A stretch of DNA of 54,702 nucleotides from W0P28-013 sp051878315 (GTDB taxonomy: Bacteria; Bacteroidota; Bacteroidia; Bacteroidales; Paludibacteraceae), in the NCBI GenBank assembly GCA_051878315.1, contig JBJEJW010000040.1, forward strand, positions 1-54,702, read 5' to 3'. Below the pieces are notes generated by a model. That model saw nothing but the letters and a program-made list of their open reading frames with translations. It had not been told where the DNA came from and made no database searches. Both the position numbers and the translations under genes were made by a program. Below, piece after piece: positions 44,696-52,681 of the stretch. Within the stretch, counting starts at the first letter, position 1; the number at the start of each line of letters is the position of its first letter.

Positions 44696-45718
44696 CTACT
44701 TTTTTTTGAATAATGTTTTTTTACAACATAAAAGCAGAATCAATACTCTTTGTTTGCACCAAGAACCCAATTGCATCAAAGAGACATGGGCTTGCAATAT
44801 TGGTCGAGGCATACGATAATAACACCGTTGCGATAGACTTTGTTTGGTCCAATCAACTTTATCAAGTACCCATAAAGATGCCGCGTGCGTGTCTCGATTC
44901 AAAAAATAGGGTTTCATACTATACACCCGCAATTTATCCATCAAACATTTCACATCTGCATTCAGCAGTTCATACGGTTCTAACCATTGAAGATGCCACA
45001 ACATGTGACATTTCGGGTCGTGCAAACTACCAACGGCACGGAGCGTAATTGGTACATCATTATTATAATAAGCAAGAGGAGTGTTCATATAGACCACTTT
45101 ATAATGCAATACAATACGGCACCAAAGATCAAAATCCTCACCTAACTGGAGTAGCGGACGGAAATAGCCATCATCACGTTTGACTTCATCCAAAACACAA
45201 CGTGGAATCAACACTGCGCCGGTCCATAGCGGCATAGCACCTTCAGCATACGAGCGAAAATAGTTGATATACGATTTTTCGCCGACATTCAATGGAACAC
45301 CATTCTCACGAAGCGGACAAACATCAATGCGTTGCCGCCCATTTTTTACATAATAGTAAGCACACCCAATTATACCGGCATCCGGATACTCTCTTGCCAA
45401 ACGGGTCATCTCTTCCAAATAGTTTGGTGCCCACCAATCATCGGCATCGAGAAAAGCAATATATTCCCCTTGTGATGATTCTATTCCATAGTTCCGCGCT
45501 GCACTCACTCCCCCATTCGATTGGTTGATAAGCCGGAAACGACTGCTGCAAGCATTGTTTTGCATCCATTGTTGCACTATCGAAACACTATCATCCGTAG
45601 AACCGTCATTGATAATAACACACTCATAATCCGTAAAGGTTTGCGCCAAGACGGAATCAAGCGCCTTGGTAACAAAAAGAGCCTTATTATAGAGCGGTAT
45701 AATGATTGATACTTTCAT
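44696..45718 (-). CDS. Glycosyltransferase family 2
   Basis: GT-A enzyme of 340 residues from ATG 45718 (MKVSIIIPLYNKALFVTKALDSVLAQTFTDYECVIINDGSTDDS). The metal motif is in YIAFLDADDWWAPNYLEEMTRL, and LQLGEDFDLWCRI provides the catalytic-base region. The in-frame upstream extension (MVVVDDVN) comes from the GTTG-rich repeat at the end of the neighbouring four-helix gene and is not counted. Donor unknown. Confidence 0.9.
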   Translation of the reverse strand: MKVSIIIPLYNKALFVTKALDSVLAQTFTDYECVIINDGSTDDSVSIVQQWMQNNACSSRFRLINQSNGGVSAARNYGIESSQGEYIAFLDADDWWAPNYLEEMTRLAREYPDAGIIGCAYYYVKNGRQRIDVCPLRENGVPLNVGEKSYINYFRSYAEGAMPLWTGAVLIPRCVLDEVKRDDGYFRPLLQLGEDFDLWCRIVLHYKVVYMNTPLAYYNNDVPITLRAVGSLHDPKCHMLWHLQWLEPYELLNADVKCLMDKLRVYSMKPYFLNRDTHAASLWVLDKVDWTKQSLSQRCYYRMPRPILQAHVSLMQLGSWCKQRVLILLLCCKKTLFKKK

Positions 45719-45731
45719 ATTAACGTCGTCA

Positions 45732-45743
45732 ACGACCACCACA
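45732..45743. repeat. CAACGCCAACTA repeat, third copy
   Basis: CAACGCCAACTA, one base different from the CAACCCCAACTA cores at 46144 and 46562. It lies just outside the 3' end of the four-helix-bundle gene, within a GTTG-rich segment that runs into the start of the next GT2 gene. Confidence 0.45.
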
Positions 45744-45750
45744 ACGCCAA

Positions 45751-46125
45751 CTACTTTTGCGAAGAACGCAACATTCGAAGGAGTCCATTTAATTGTCTTT
45801 GTATTTCTATCACTTTGTCGCTTAATGTTTGATGCATTTCTTCGGCTATATAGCCTACATTCTTAGCAATAAGAAGTTGAGTTTCCACCTCACTTGCCGA
45901 ACCCAATGCCATATCCAGGAAATGCGCAAAATCAGCATCGCTGGGACGAGCGGAACCCTCCGCTATATTGGACGAGATTGATACTACCGCACGCTGGAGT
46001 TGATCACAAAGGCCTTTCTTCTCAAACCACGGCATCTCTCCCGTAATCTTATAGACCTCCGTTGCAAACCCAACAGCATCCTGCCAGACTTTATAATCCT
46101 TAAAGTTTCTAGACTTCTTTTTCAT
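45751..46125 (-). CDS. Four-helix-bundle protein (23S rRNA intervening-sequence protein family)
   Basis: Helical protein of 124 residues: NFKDYKVWQDAVGFATEVYKITGEMPWFEKKGLCDQLQRAVVSISSNIAEGSARPS is the hallmark of the family first seen inside 23S rRNA intervening sequences. ATG 46125 starts MKKKSRNFKDYKVW; a TTG at 46152 would lie within the repeat. Here it sits alone between glycosyltransferase genes and is flanked by GTTG-rich repeats, hinting that gene and repeats travel together. Cellular role unknown. Confidence 0.88.
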   Translation of the reverse strand: MKKKSRNFKDYKVWQDAVGFATEVYKITGEMPWFEKKGLCDQLQRAVVSISSNIAEGSARPSDADFAHFLDMALGSASEVETQLLIAKNVGYIAEEMHQTLSDKVIEIQRQLNGLLRMLRSSQK

Positions 46126-46143
46126 AATGTTATAATCATAACG

Positions 46144-46195
46144 CAACCCCAACTATATTGTCGTTGTCGTTGTCGTTGACGTTGTCGTTTGCGTT
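46144..46195. repeat. GTTGTC-rich repeat before the four-helix-bundle gene
   Basis: CAACCCCAACTA (46144-46155) followed by irregular hexamers GTTGTC, GTTGAC and GTTTGC. It covers the gap between a GT2 stop codon and the four-helix gene. A close copy lies inside the same GT2 gene at 46562-46616. Confidence 0.7.
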
Positions 46196-47114
46196 AAACC
46201 GTCTTCGGTTTCTTAAAATTTTTATTATCAATTCTATTCAGCACACGCTCCAATGTCCAAACCAACTTGTATGCCCAAGGGTGCTTGCGGAGATTATCCA
46301 TCTGCTCCATATCGAAAGCGTGTCGGTCGTAGTCTGCTAAAACTGCAGGTGGCAACACATCTTCCAACACTCTTCTTCGCTCCTCGTACCGAAGGGATAG
46401 GTTTTGCTCGCTAATGCCGGAGGTGTCAAATATAGTCATATCTACATCCACATACACAGGTTTCACTTTCCCCAGTCCGATTGCTTGCAAGAACCACTTC
46501 CAATCGGAGACAATGCGCAAATCCTCGTCATAGAGACCGTAGGATTTGCAAACGCCAACGTCAACCCCAACTATGTTGTCGTTGTCATTTGCGTTGTCGT
46601 TTGCGTTGACGTTAACGAAGAGGCTTCGTTTTATCCAACAGCAATCATGATTCATAGTGCTGACGAAATACTGCAACAACGAATAGGGCACTTCTCCACT
46701 CTTTCCAACAATTTTCCCCGTAGTGTAGTCTTTCTTAATCATGTTTCCATAGAGAAACTTCGGATGCCCAAGTTTATCCATGTGCATACAGCAATCTGCT
46801 AAGACATGATTGGAAGCCAATATATCGCCGGAATTGAGGATTTGGATATACTCGCCGGATGCCATTCGAATACCCTTGTTCATGGCATTGTAGATGCCAT
46901 TATCCGATTCGGAAACCCATGTTAATGAGATGGAGGATGAAGAGAGTTGTTGCTCGTATTCGCGGATTATTTGCACACTCTCGTCGGTGGAATTGCCATC
47001 GACGATGATATGCTCTACCTCCAAATCGCATGGCAATTGTTCCGCAACTGACTGCACCGTTTTACATAACCCGGCGGCATTGTTGTAATTGATGGTGATG
47101 ATGCTTAATTTCAT
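46194..47114 (-). CDS. Glycosyltransferase family 2 with an in-frame repeat insertion
   Basis: GT-A enzyme of 306 residues: MKLSIITINYNNAAGLCKTV, EHIIVDGNSTDESVQII, SESDNGIYNAMNKGI and YIQILNSGDIL. After KRSLF (residue 166) about 24 residues of Asn/Asp/Val-rich sequence (VNVNANDNANDNDN) interrupt the family pattern, which resumes at SYGLYDEDLRIVSDWKWF. The insert corresponds to the GTTGTC-rich repeat at 46562-46616. It is in frame, so the protein may be intact with an extra loop. Confidence 0.85.
   Translation of the reverse strand: MKLSIITINYNNAAGLCKTVQSVAEQLPCDLEVEHIIVDGNSTDESVQIIREYEQQLSSSSISLTWVSESDNGIYNAMNKGIRMASGEYIQILNSGDILASNHVLADCCMHMDKLGHPKFLYGNMIKKDYTTGKIVGKSGEVPYSLLQYFVSTMNHDCCWIKRSLFVNVNANDNANDNDNIVGVDVGVCKSYGLYDEDLRIVSDWKWFLQAIGLGKVKPVYVDVDMTIFDTSGISEQNLSLRYEERRRVLEDVLPPAVLADYDRHAFDMEQMDNLRKHPWAYKLVWTLERVLNRIDNKNFKKPKTV
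46562..46616. repeat. GTTGTC-rich repeat inside a glycosyltransferase gene
   Basis: Starts with CAACCCCAACTA, then GTTGTC/GTTTGC-type hexamers, like the copy at 46144-46195 (25 of the first 26 bases match). On the coding strand it encodes Asn-Asp/Asn-Ala repeats. Confidence 0.7.
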
Positions 47115-47117
47115 TAT

Positions 47118-48026
47118 CTATCCAATTTTCTTTTTAAGAAAACGCCGAACTATGCGTTTATATGTTTTGAAACGAACAGCGCGGGCTAAAAAGTGCTTTT
47201 CGCAGTAAACCTCATACTCGTATTGCGCAATTTCTTTATCATACTGAACCAAACGAGCGTCGATTGCCGCATGGTATCGCTCGGCAATAAGCGGACGAAT
47301 TTGAGACAAAATCTTTTTCATCGTTTGACAATGGAATAGCATGTACCCCCACTTACCATCGTTATGCTGCGCATTCACACTAATAGCAGTATGGCGATAA
47401 ACTGCCATAACATCCGGAATATAGTGAAGTGTTCCATGCTGAGCAACAAGCATATTGATTACATAATCAATATGCAAAACAGAGTCATACCAATCAGGAA
47501 ACTGCAAAAACTCACGGCGGAATACCTCGCTATTGGTAGGCAAAAACCATTTGCGAAGTATCATATCCTCTACCGTTAATTCGTTAGGAAAGTCTAATGG
47601 GTTGAGTAGAGAACGAGGTGTTACTCCATCTTCGTAGAGGTGCATCACATTATGAAAACAAATAACACATTCAGAATGAGATTCCAAATAATCAATCTGT
47701 TTTTGAAGTTTATATGGATCTGTCCAATAATCATCAGAATCACAAAGCGCAATGTATTTACCTTGAGCAGCTTCCAAAGAACGACGTTGATTATTAGGAT
47801 AACCACAATTTATTTTGTTAAGAATGGGGCGAACAATTCCGGAATAGTGTTCTGCGTATTCCTGCAAAATAGCAGGAGTAGAGTCTTTTGAGCCATCATC
47901 ACTCACAATCACTTCAATCGGGAACGATACTTTCTGCCCCAATACGCTATCAAGTGCTGCGCGAACATACATTTCCTGATTGTAGGATACCATACACACC
48001 GAAACCAAGGGATGGGATTTATTCAT
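47118..48026 (-). CDS. Glycosyltransferase family 2
   Basis: GT-A enzyme of 302 residues from ATG 48026 (MNKSHPLVSVCMVSYNQEMYVRAALDSVL). Motifs include EVIVSDDGSKDSTPAIL and YIALCDSDDYWTDPYKLQKQIDYL. Earlier in-frame codons up to 48266 would run back through the deacetylase gene and are rejected. It overlaps the deacetylase end by eight bases. Related in pattern to the GT2 at 38755-39708. Confidence 0.9.
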   Translation of the reverse strand: MNKSHPLVSVCMVSYNQEMYVRAALDSVLGQKVSFPIEVIVSDDGSKDSTPAILQEYAEHYSGIVRPILNKINCGYPNNQRRSLEAAQGKYIALCDSDDYWTDPYKLQKQIDYLESHSECVICFHNVMHLYEDGVTPRSLLNPLDFPNELTVEDMILRKWFLPTNSEVFRREFLQFPDWYDSVLHIDYVINMLVAQHGTLHYIPDVMAVYRHTAISVNAQHNDGKWGYMLFHCQTMKKILSQIRPLIAERYHAAIDARLVQYDKEIAQYEYEVYCEKHFLARAVRFKTYKRIVRRFLKKKIG

Positions 48027-48954
48027 TTTCAAGAAGAATTTGTCGTTTGATATTGAATATATCGTGGTCGTATTTGCGCACACTCCCACCCCACGAGATG
48101 AAAGCAGCAGAATATCCGGCAGCACGAGCAGCACTATAGACATCGGCATTGACATCCGTAACCCATCCAAACGGATAGGACAAATAACGCACCTCACAAC
48201 CAATATTCTTCTCAATGCGACGCTTGCTCTCTTGTAGTTCGTAATCCAGCAAACGGGCAGGTACATTGCTCAATCGACAATGCGTCATTGAATGCGCGCC
48301 AATAGTGCAAAGTGGTGATGCAGCAAGCATACGAACCTCATCCCAAGACATCGTGAGATCTTCAAAAAGAGCATCGTTCAGATATGCGGAGAAAGCAGAG
48401 CGGAAATGCTCCTCAAAACCTTCGTAAGACCAAGACTGGACGACTCCCTTTATCGCACGAAAAACAGATTCTTTCTCTTCGCGAGAAACACAAGCAAACT
48501 GCTGACCATCAACAGAAAGACTGCTATTGGCAACAATCATTCGCTCAAGAACGAACGGCCAGTTGAATCCCGGATGCTGCTCAATAAAACCCACCGTAAG
48601 GAATACCGTGAAAGGGATTTGGTTCTTCTCAAAAAAGGGCAAACCCAGCATCAGATTATCGCGAAAACCATCATCGAAAGTGAAACATATAAATGGCCGC
48701 CTACGAATGGATGGAGTGAGTATACGCCGGATTGCCTCGTCAAGCGAGATAAAATCGTGCGTATCACGATGCACATCAACATAGCGCTGCAAGAAATCGA
48801 CGGATACCTTTAGATGCTCAATGTTATTCAAATACGCGGGGTCAGTATCTCCAATGCGATGAAGCATCAAAATAGTGCCATACGAGCGATTGAATATCAC
48901 GTTGAACGCATTCTCGGCGAGTTGTTTTCCTATACGGCGGACTTTTCTAAACAT
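48019..48954 (-). CDS. Polysaccharide deacetylase (NodB family)
   Basis: Metal-dependent deacetylase of 311 residues: TILMLHRIG, the motif-1 FTFDDGFRDNLMLGLPFFEKNQIPFTVFLTVGFI, and motif-2 IGAHSMTHCRLSNV, with YLSYPFGW as the third motif. No clear signal peptide, so it probably acts at the inner face on lipid-linked or nucleotide-linked sugars. One-base contact with the upstream membrane-protein gene and overlap with the GT2 downstream put it in the operon. Confidence 0.87.
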   Translation of the reverse strand: MFRKVRRIGKQLAENAFNVIFNRSYGTILMLHRIGDTDPAYLNNIEHLKVSVDFLQRYVDVHRDTHDFISLDEAIRRILTPSIRRRPFICFTFDDGFRDNLMLGLPFFEKNQIPFTVFLTVGFIEQHPGFNWPFVLERMIVANSSLSVDGQQFACVSREEKESVFRAIKGVVQSWSYEGFEEHFRSAFSAYLNDALFEDLTMSWDEVRMLAASPLCTIGAHSMTHCRLSNVPARLLDYELQESKRRIEKNIGCEVRYLSYPFGWVTDVNADVYSAARAAGYSAAFISWGGSVRKYDHDIFNIKRQILLENE

Positions 48955-50372
48955 TATTCAATTATATAGATGCGAAGGGTTGATAACTTGAAAATATTGG
49001 TTTTCACAATATTGGTTTCCAGCGAAACAGAATTATTTAAAAAAGCACATTCATCTCCTTCTTGCATAATCCATACTCCCGTTACAAAGGATTGATCATC
49101 ATAAATCTTTAAAACCTTATATTGCGGATCATTCAAATACCAAGCAATTAATGATTCTATATATAGCCGACGAGTTCCTCTTAGACCTCTATCATAGTTT
49201 GAGAGGGAATCATCCAATGGCATATAAAAATAGGCTGCTGGATATTTCTTCGTTAGTTCCAGATATTTGACAACTTCTTGCATAGTATAAATGCGTCCCC
49301 GCTGATTTGACCTAATTGATTTTGGAATTTTTGGAGCATATAAAACCGATAGCAAAATCAAACTTACATATGCAAACCACTTTGATGGAAGTTGCAAAAT
49401 GAAATAGATGATAGCAGGAAATGCTAAAAGTACAGATGGTATGTAGTATAATGTCCACTCTAATTTCAGAATGGCCGATGCACAAAAATATGCACATGAA
49501 CCTAACAGCAGCGAATCGTAGAAAGTATAATTTGCAGACTTACGAATAAATAAAAATACTCTCCAGACAAGGAGTCCTAAAACGAGCCACATTATCTTTT
49601 GAGCATACAACATTTTAATGGCATTCACTAACAAAGAGTCTGTCGAATTATGGGAATATGCCGCCTCTATTTTAGGCAAAACCAAAATACAATATAGCAG
49701 TAAGAAAAGCAATCCACTACCAATCAGAAGATAATGATACATCTTCTCAACCTTATCCATGAAAGAACGGCCGAAAACAAGTCCAGCCAAGCCAATAATC
49801 AAAGGAATTGAGAACATTGTTTCATAGTAATACAATATATAATTGATTGCCAAAAGGGAGACTATCAGCCAAGCGATATTATTGTTATCCTTATATTTAA
49901 TATAACCATAGACAAAAATGGGAATAAACACAAATATTGTCCAAACCCCTGTCCAGCATTGCTGAAAATTATCAATTGTGCGACCGACTACAATCAAAAG
50001 AGTCAGGAATGACAAGAAATACTTATCCATAGTAGGCAACCGGCAAGATAAACGCAACGATATTCCCACGAAGAACGCACAAAAGACAACAAAACCAATT
50101 GCGTTTATTGTATAATGAGCAACTGGAGGAATTTGAGCATCATAGAACAATAACAATACATTATAGAGTGTATAGTTCAATGGGAAAAAGCGTCCAATTG
50201 AGGGAGGTTCTATATATCCAAAAATAGGGCGATGCCATCCGGTGTGAAGAATCAACTGCGTATCGTCGCCCAAGACCCACGAAGCATTATATACAATAAA
50301 AAAAGTACATATAGCAACCAATACCGAAGATAGTATTCCAAACGAGATTTTTATCCAAGTATCTGTTTTCAT
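48954..50372 (-). CDS. Polytopic membrane protein, probable GtrC-like GT-C glycosyltransferase
   Basis: Protein of 472 residues with about ten membrane helices and a C-terminal exterior domain of about 110 residues. The first loop holds NASWVLGDDTQLIL with paired Asp residues, as in GT-C enzymes. Directly upstream, with a four-base overlap, come GtrB-like and GtrA-like genes; in serotype-conversion modules the third gene is the specific transferase that uses the flipped lipid-linked sugar. That role is inferred from context. Confidence 0.65.
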   Translation of the reverse strand: MKTDTWIKISFGILSSVLVAICTFFIVYNASWVLGDDTQLILHTGWHRPIFGYIEPPSIGRFFPLNYTLYNVLLLFYDAQIPPVAHYTINAIGFVVFCAFFVGISLRLSCRLPTMDKYFLSFLTLLIVVGRTIDNFQQCWTGVWTIFVFIPIFVYGYIKYKDNNNIAWLIVSLLAINYILYYYETMFSIPLIIGLAGLVFGRSFMDKVEKMYHYLLIGSGLLFLLLYCILVLPKIEAAYSHNSTDSLLVNAIKMLYAQKIMWLVLGLLVWRVFLFIRKSANYTFYDSLLLGSCAYFCASAILKLEWTLYYIPSVLLAFPAIIYFILQLPSKWFAYVSLILLSVLYAPKIPKSIRSNQRGRIYTMQEVVKYLELTKKYPAAYFYMPLDDSLSNYDRGLRGTRRLYIESLIAWYLNDPQYKVLKIYDDQSFVTGVWIMQEGDECAFLNNSVSLETNIVKTNIFKLSTLRIYIIE

Positions 50373-51307
50373 CGTTTTTCTTTTCCTTTATATGTACGCA
50401 CATAATAAACTGGACGATTTTTACTCTCGTTGAATACTTGTCCAAGGTATTCTCCGATAATACCCAAACTAAGGAGTTGGATGCCACCCAAGAATAGAAT
50501 GGCGACCATAAGCGTTGGGAAACCGGCGACAGGGTCACCCCAGATAAGCGTCTTGATCAGAATCCAAATAGCATAAACAAAGGCAATCACAGAAACGATA
50601 GCGCCAGCCACAGATGCGAAACGAAGCGGAGCTGTGGTATAAGACATAATGCCATTTATTGCCAAATGCATCAAAGAACGTATATTCATACTGCTCTCTC
50701 CCGCAATGCGCTCCTGTGTTTCAAAATCAACAGCCGTTTTGCGAAAACCAATGTAGCAATACATGCCCTTGGTATAGCGACCTTGTTCGCGCAACTGTTT
50801 GAGAGCCTCAATGCATTTGCGGTCAAGTAGGCGAAAATCTCCTACATTAGGCAATACATTCACCTTGGTACTCTTGCTGAGCAAATGGTAGTAAGACAAA
50901 CTTAAGCGTTTGCGCAACCAAGACTCGTTGCCACGAGAAAGACGATGGGCATATACATCTTCAAATCCTGCCTCCCATTGTTCTACCATTTGAGGAATGA
51001 CAAACGGAGGGTGCTGCAAATCTGCATCCATAATAATCATACAATCACCAGTAACGTAGTCAAAACCAGCAAGCATAGCAGCCTCTTTTCCAAAATTACG
51101 ACTCAAATCAATATAACAGCAACGCTCATCAGAGAAGTGTAATTGCTCAAGAACCGCAAGAGTATTATCACAACTGCCATCATTTACGAATAGAAACTCC
51201 CATTCGTAGGAAGTCATAGAATCGGCTAACTTGCACAACTCTGGATGAAGCAGCGGAAGAGACTGCTCTTCATTGAAACAAGGAATAAGTATACTAATCT
51301 TTTTCAT
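50369..51307 (-). CDS. GtrB-like bactoprenol sugar transferase (GT2, DPM1-type)
   Basis: Transfers a sugar from its nucleotide to undecaprenyl phosphate. The GT-A domain has ISILIPCFNEEQSLPLLHPEL, EFLFVNDGSCDNTLAVL, GKEAAMLAGFDYVTGDCMIIMDADLQHPP and the family motif NVGDFRLLDRKCIEALK. Two C-terminal membrane helices follow (FASVAGAIVSVIAFVYAIWIL, MVAILFLGGIQLLSLGIIGEYLG). The 312 residues and the neighbours GtrA and GtrC-like fit the role. Donor sugar unknown. Confidence 0.9.
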   Translation of the reverse strand: MKKISILIPCFNEEQSLPLLHPELCKLADSMTSYEWEFLFVNDGSCDNTLAVLEQLHFSDERCCYIDLSRNFGKEAAMLAGFDYVTGDCMIIMDADLQHPPFVIPQMVEQWEAGFEDVYAHRLSRGNESWLRKRLSLSYYHLLSKSTKVNVLPNVGDFRLLDRKCIEALKQLREQGRYTKGMYCYIGFRKTAVDFETQERIAGESSMNIRSLMHLAINGIMSYTTAPLRFASVAGAIVSVIAFVYAIWILIKTLIWGDPVAGFPTLMVAILFLGGIQLLSLGIIGEYLGQVFNESKNRPVYYVRTYKGKEKR

Positions 51308-51717
51308 TTTAGTTTTTTAAAAACGGTTCTAACAAGTATGAAATTGATGGGAACTACAATACAATATATCGGGATTGGAGCCCATTGATCTGACAAACCC
51401 AACCAGAGGTAGAAATTGAGGAATATAATGTGCAGTCCGTAATTAACAAGATGACTAATAGCAAAGCCAACTCCCCGACGAACTGAAACATGGTTCTTGA
51501 ATGTAAAGTGGGCAGTCAGCCATAAATTGGCACACCAACTGAAGATATATCCAATAGAATATGCAATGTTGGTCCAAACTTCAGAGTTGAAAAAAAACAA
51601 ATGAATCAATAACAGATAGATAGCATAATGAATAGCAGTGGCAATAACGCCTACTATACAGAAGCGAATAAACTCCTGTAATTTTGTATTGGACCATATT
51701 TGTTTGATATCAAACAT
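51304..51717 (-). CDS. GtrA-like flippase
   Basis: Small membrane protein of 137 residues with four helices and the GtrA pattern: LQEFIRFCIVGVIATAIHYAIYLLLI, then NIAYSIGYIFSWCANLWLTAHFTFKN. GtrA proteins flip undecaprenyl-phosphate sugars made by GtrB. It shares a four-base overlap with gtrB and eight bases with the upstream glycosyltransferase. Confidence 0.9.
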   Translation of the reverse strand: MFDIKQIWSNTKLQEFIRFCIVGVIATAIHYAIYLLLIHLFFFNSEVWTNIAYSIGYIFSWCANLWLTAHFTFKNHVSVRRGVGFAISHLVNYGLHIIFLNFYLWLGLSDQWAPIPIYCIVVPINFILVRTVFKKLK

Positions 51718-52681
51718 ATACCTTTCCTTTCAGAGCATATTCGTCGCGATGGAGAAAGTTGCGGCCAAACCAATTTTTGAGTTTACCAAAGAAGGAGCGC
51801 TTCCCTTTTTTGAAGAATGAATACCAAGCGTTGATAATACGAGGATCTTCATACAGAACATCTAACAAGCGCGGCGAATAATTTTCGCATACTTCATCAA
51901 TATACCAGCGACCAAGAGCAGAACAATTGGAAGCGTCTGTGCCATCTCCAATATTGCGAACATAGGGTTCGATTGGAGCGATGGAAACTGCATGATTGAC
52001 AAAATGAGCTAAAGCAAATCGCGCTGACCAAATATTCTTGTTACCTGATCGCTGCATTTCCAATTCTTCCCACTCATCTTCACCCATACGACAAAAGGCT
52101 TGATACATAATCGGATTGTTCTTGATAGTGTCATAAGCCTCTGCAGACCAATCAACTTGAGACCAGCGATCTGCCCATGTAGCCCAACCCCATGGATGAT
52201 GTTTGAGTGAACAATAGACATCATACGGATAGTCGTGAGGGAAAAAACGTTCCGGATTAGGACGCGATAAGGCCGTCACAGAAAATACTGATTTGCGATT
52301 CGCATAATGTTCCAAACAAGCATTCATATAAGTAAGAAAAGCGGGAGAAGTAAGCAGATCATCCTCTACAATGATCGCCTTACCATACCGATTTATAATC
52401 TCAGTAGCACCCATAATAATGCTCTTCCCCAATCCATAGTTCTCTGAACGCTCAATGACATGTACTTCTTTGAATGCCGGTGTAACCGCCAGATTCTTTA
52501 CAACCGCACGAGCTGCTTGCACTTTAGCCAACTGTTCTGCTGTGCAGCCGGACTTGGGACCATCACAAAAAATATAGAGCACACTATCAGCAGCCAATTT
52601 ATTATGACTTAATGCGTCAAGCGTGCGACTGAGATGATCCGCACGATTATAGGCAAATACTATGATTGGGGCTAGTGTCAT
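51710..52681 (-). CDS. Glycosyltransferase (GT-A, sugar transferase of surface glycans)
   Basis: Protein of 323 residues: LAPIIVFAYNRADHLSRTLDALSHN, LYIFCDGPKSGCTAEQLAKV, YGLGKSIIMGATEIINRYGKAIIVEDDLLTSPAFLTYMNACLEHY, and HHPWGWATWADRW. The VEDDL motif is the metal-binding acidic cluster. Similar enzymes occur widely in O-antigen loci; sugar unknown. Overlaps wecE-like gene by four bases. Confidence 0.82.
   Translation of the reverse strand: MTLAPIIVFAYNRADHLSRTLDALSHNKLAADSVLYIFCDGPKSGCTAEQLAKVQAARAVVKNLAVTPAFKEVHVIERSENYGLGKSIIMGATEIINRYGKAIIVEDDLLTSPAFLTYMNACLEHYANRKSVFSVTALSRPNPERFFPHDYPYDVYCSLKHHPWGWATWADRWSQVDWSAEAYDTIKNNPIMYQAFCRMGEDEWEELEMQRSGNKNIWSARFALAHFVNHAVSIAPIEPYVRNIGDGTDASNCSALGRWYIDEVCENYSPRLLDVLYEDPRIINAWYSFFKKGKRSFFGKLKNWFGRNFLHRDEYALKGKVYV

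Noticed and set aside
46144..46616. Possible CRISPR array from the repeated GTTGTC strings
   Set aside because: Repeats are short degenerate hexamers without unique spacers of constant length, and no cas genes are present.
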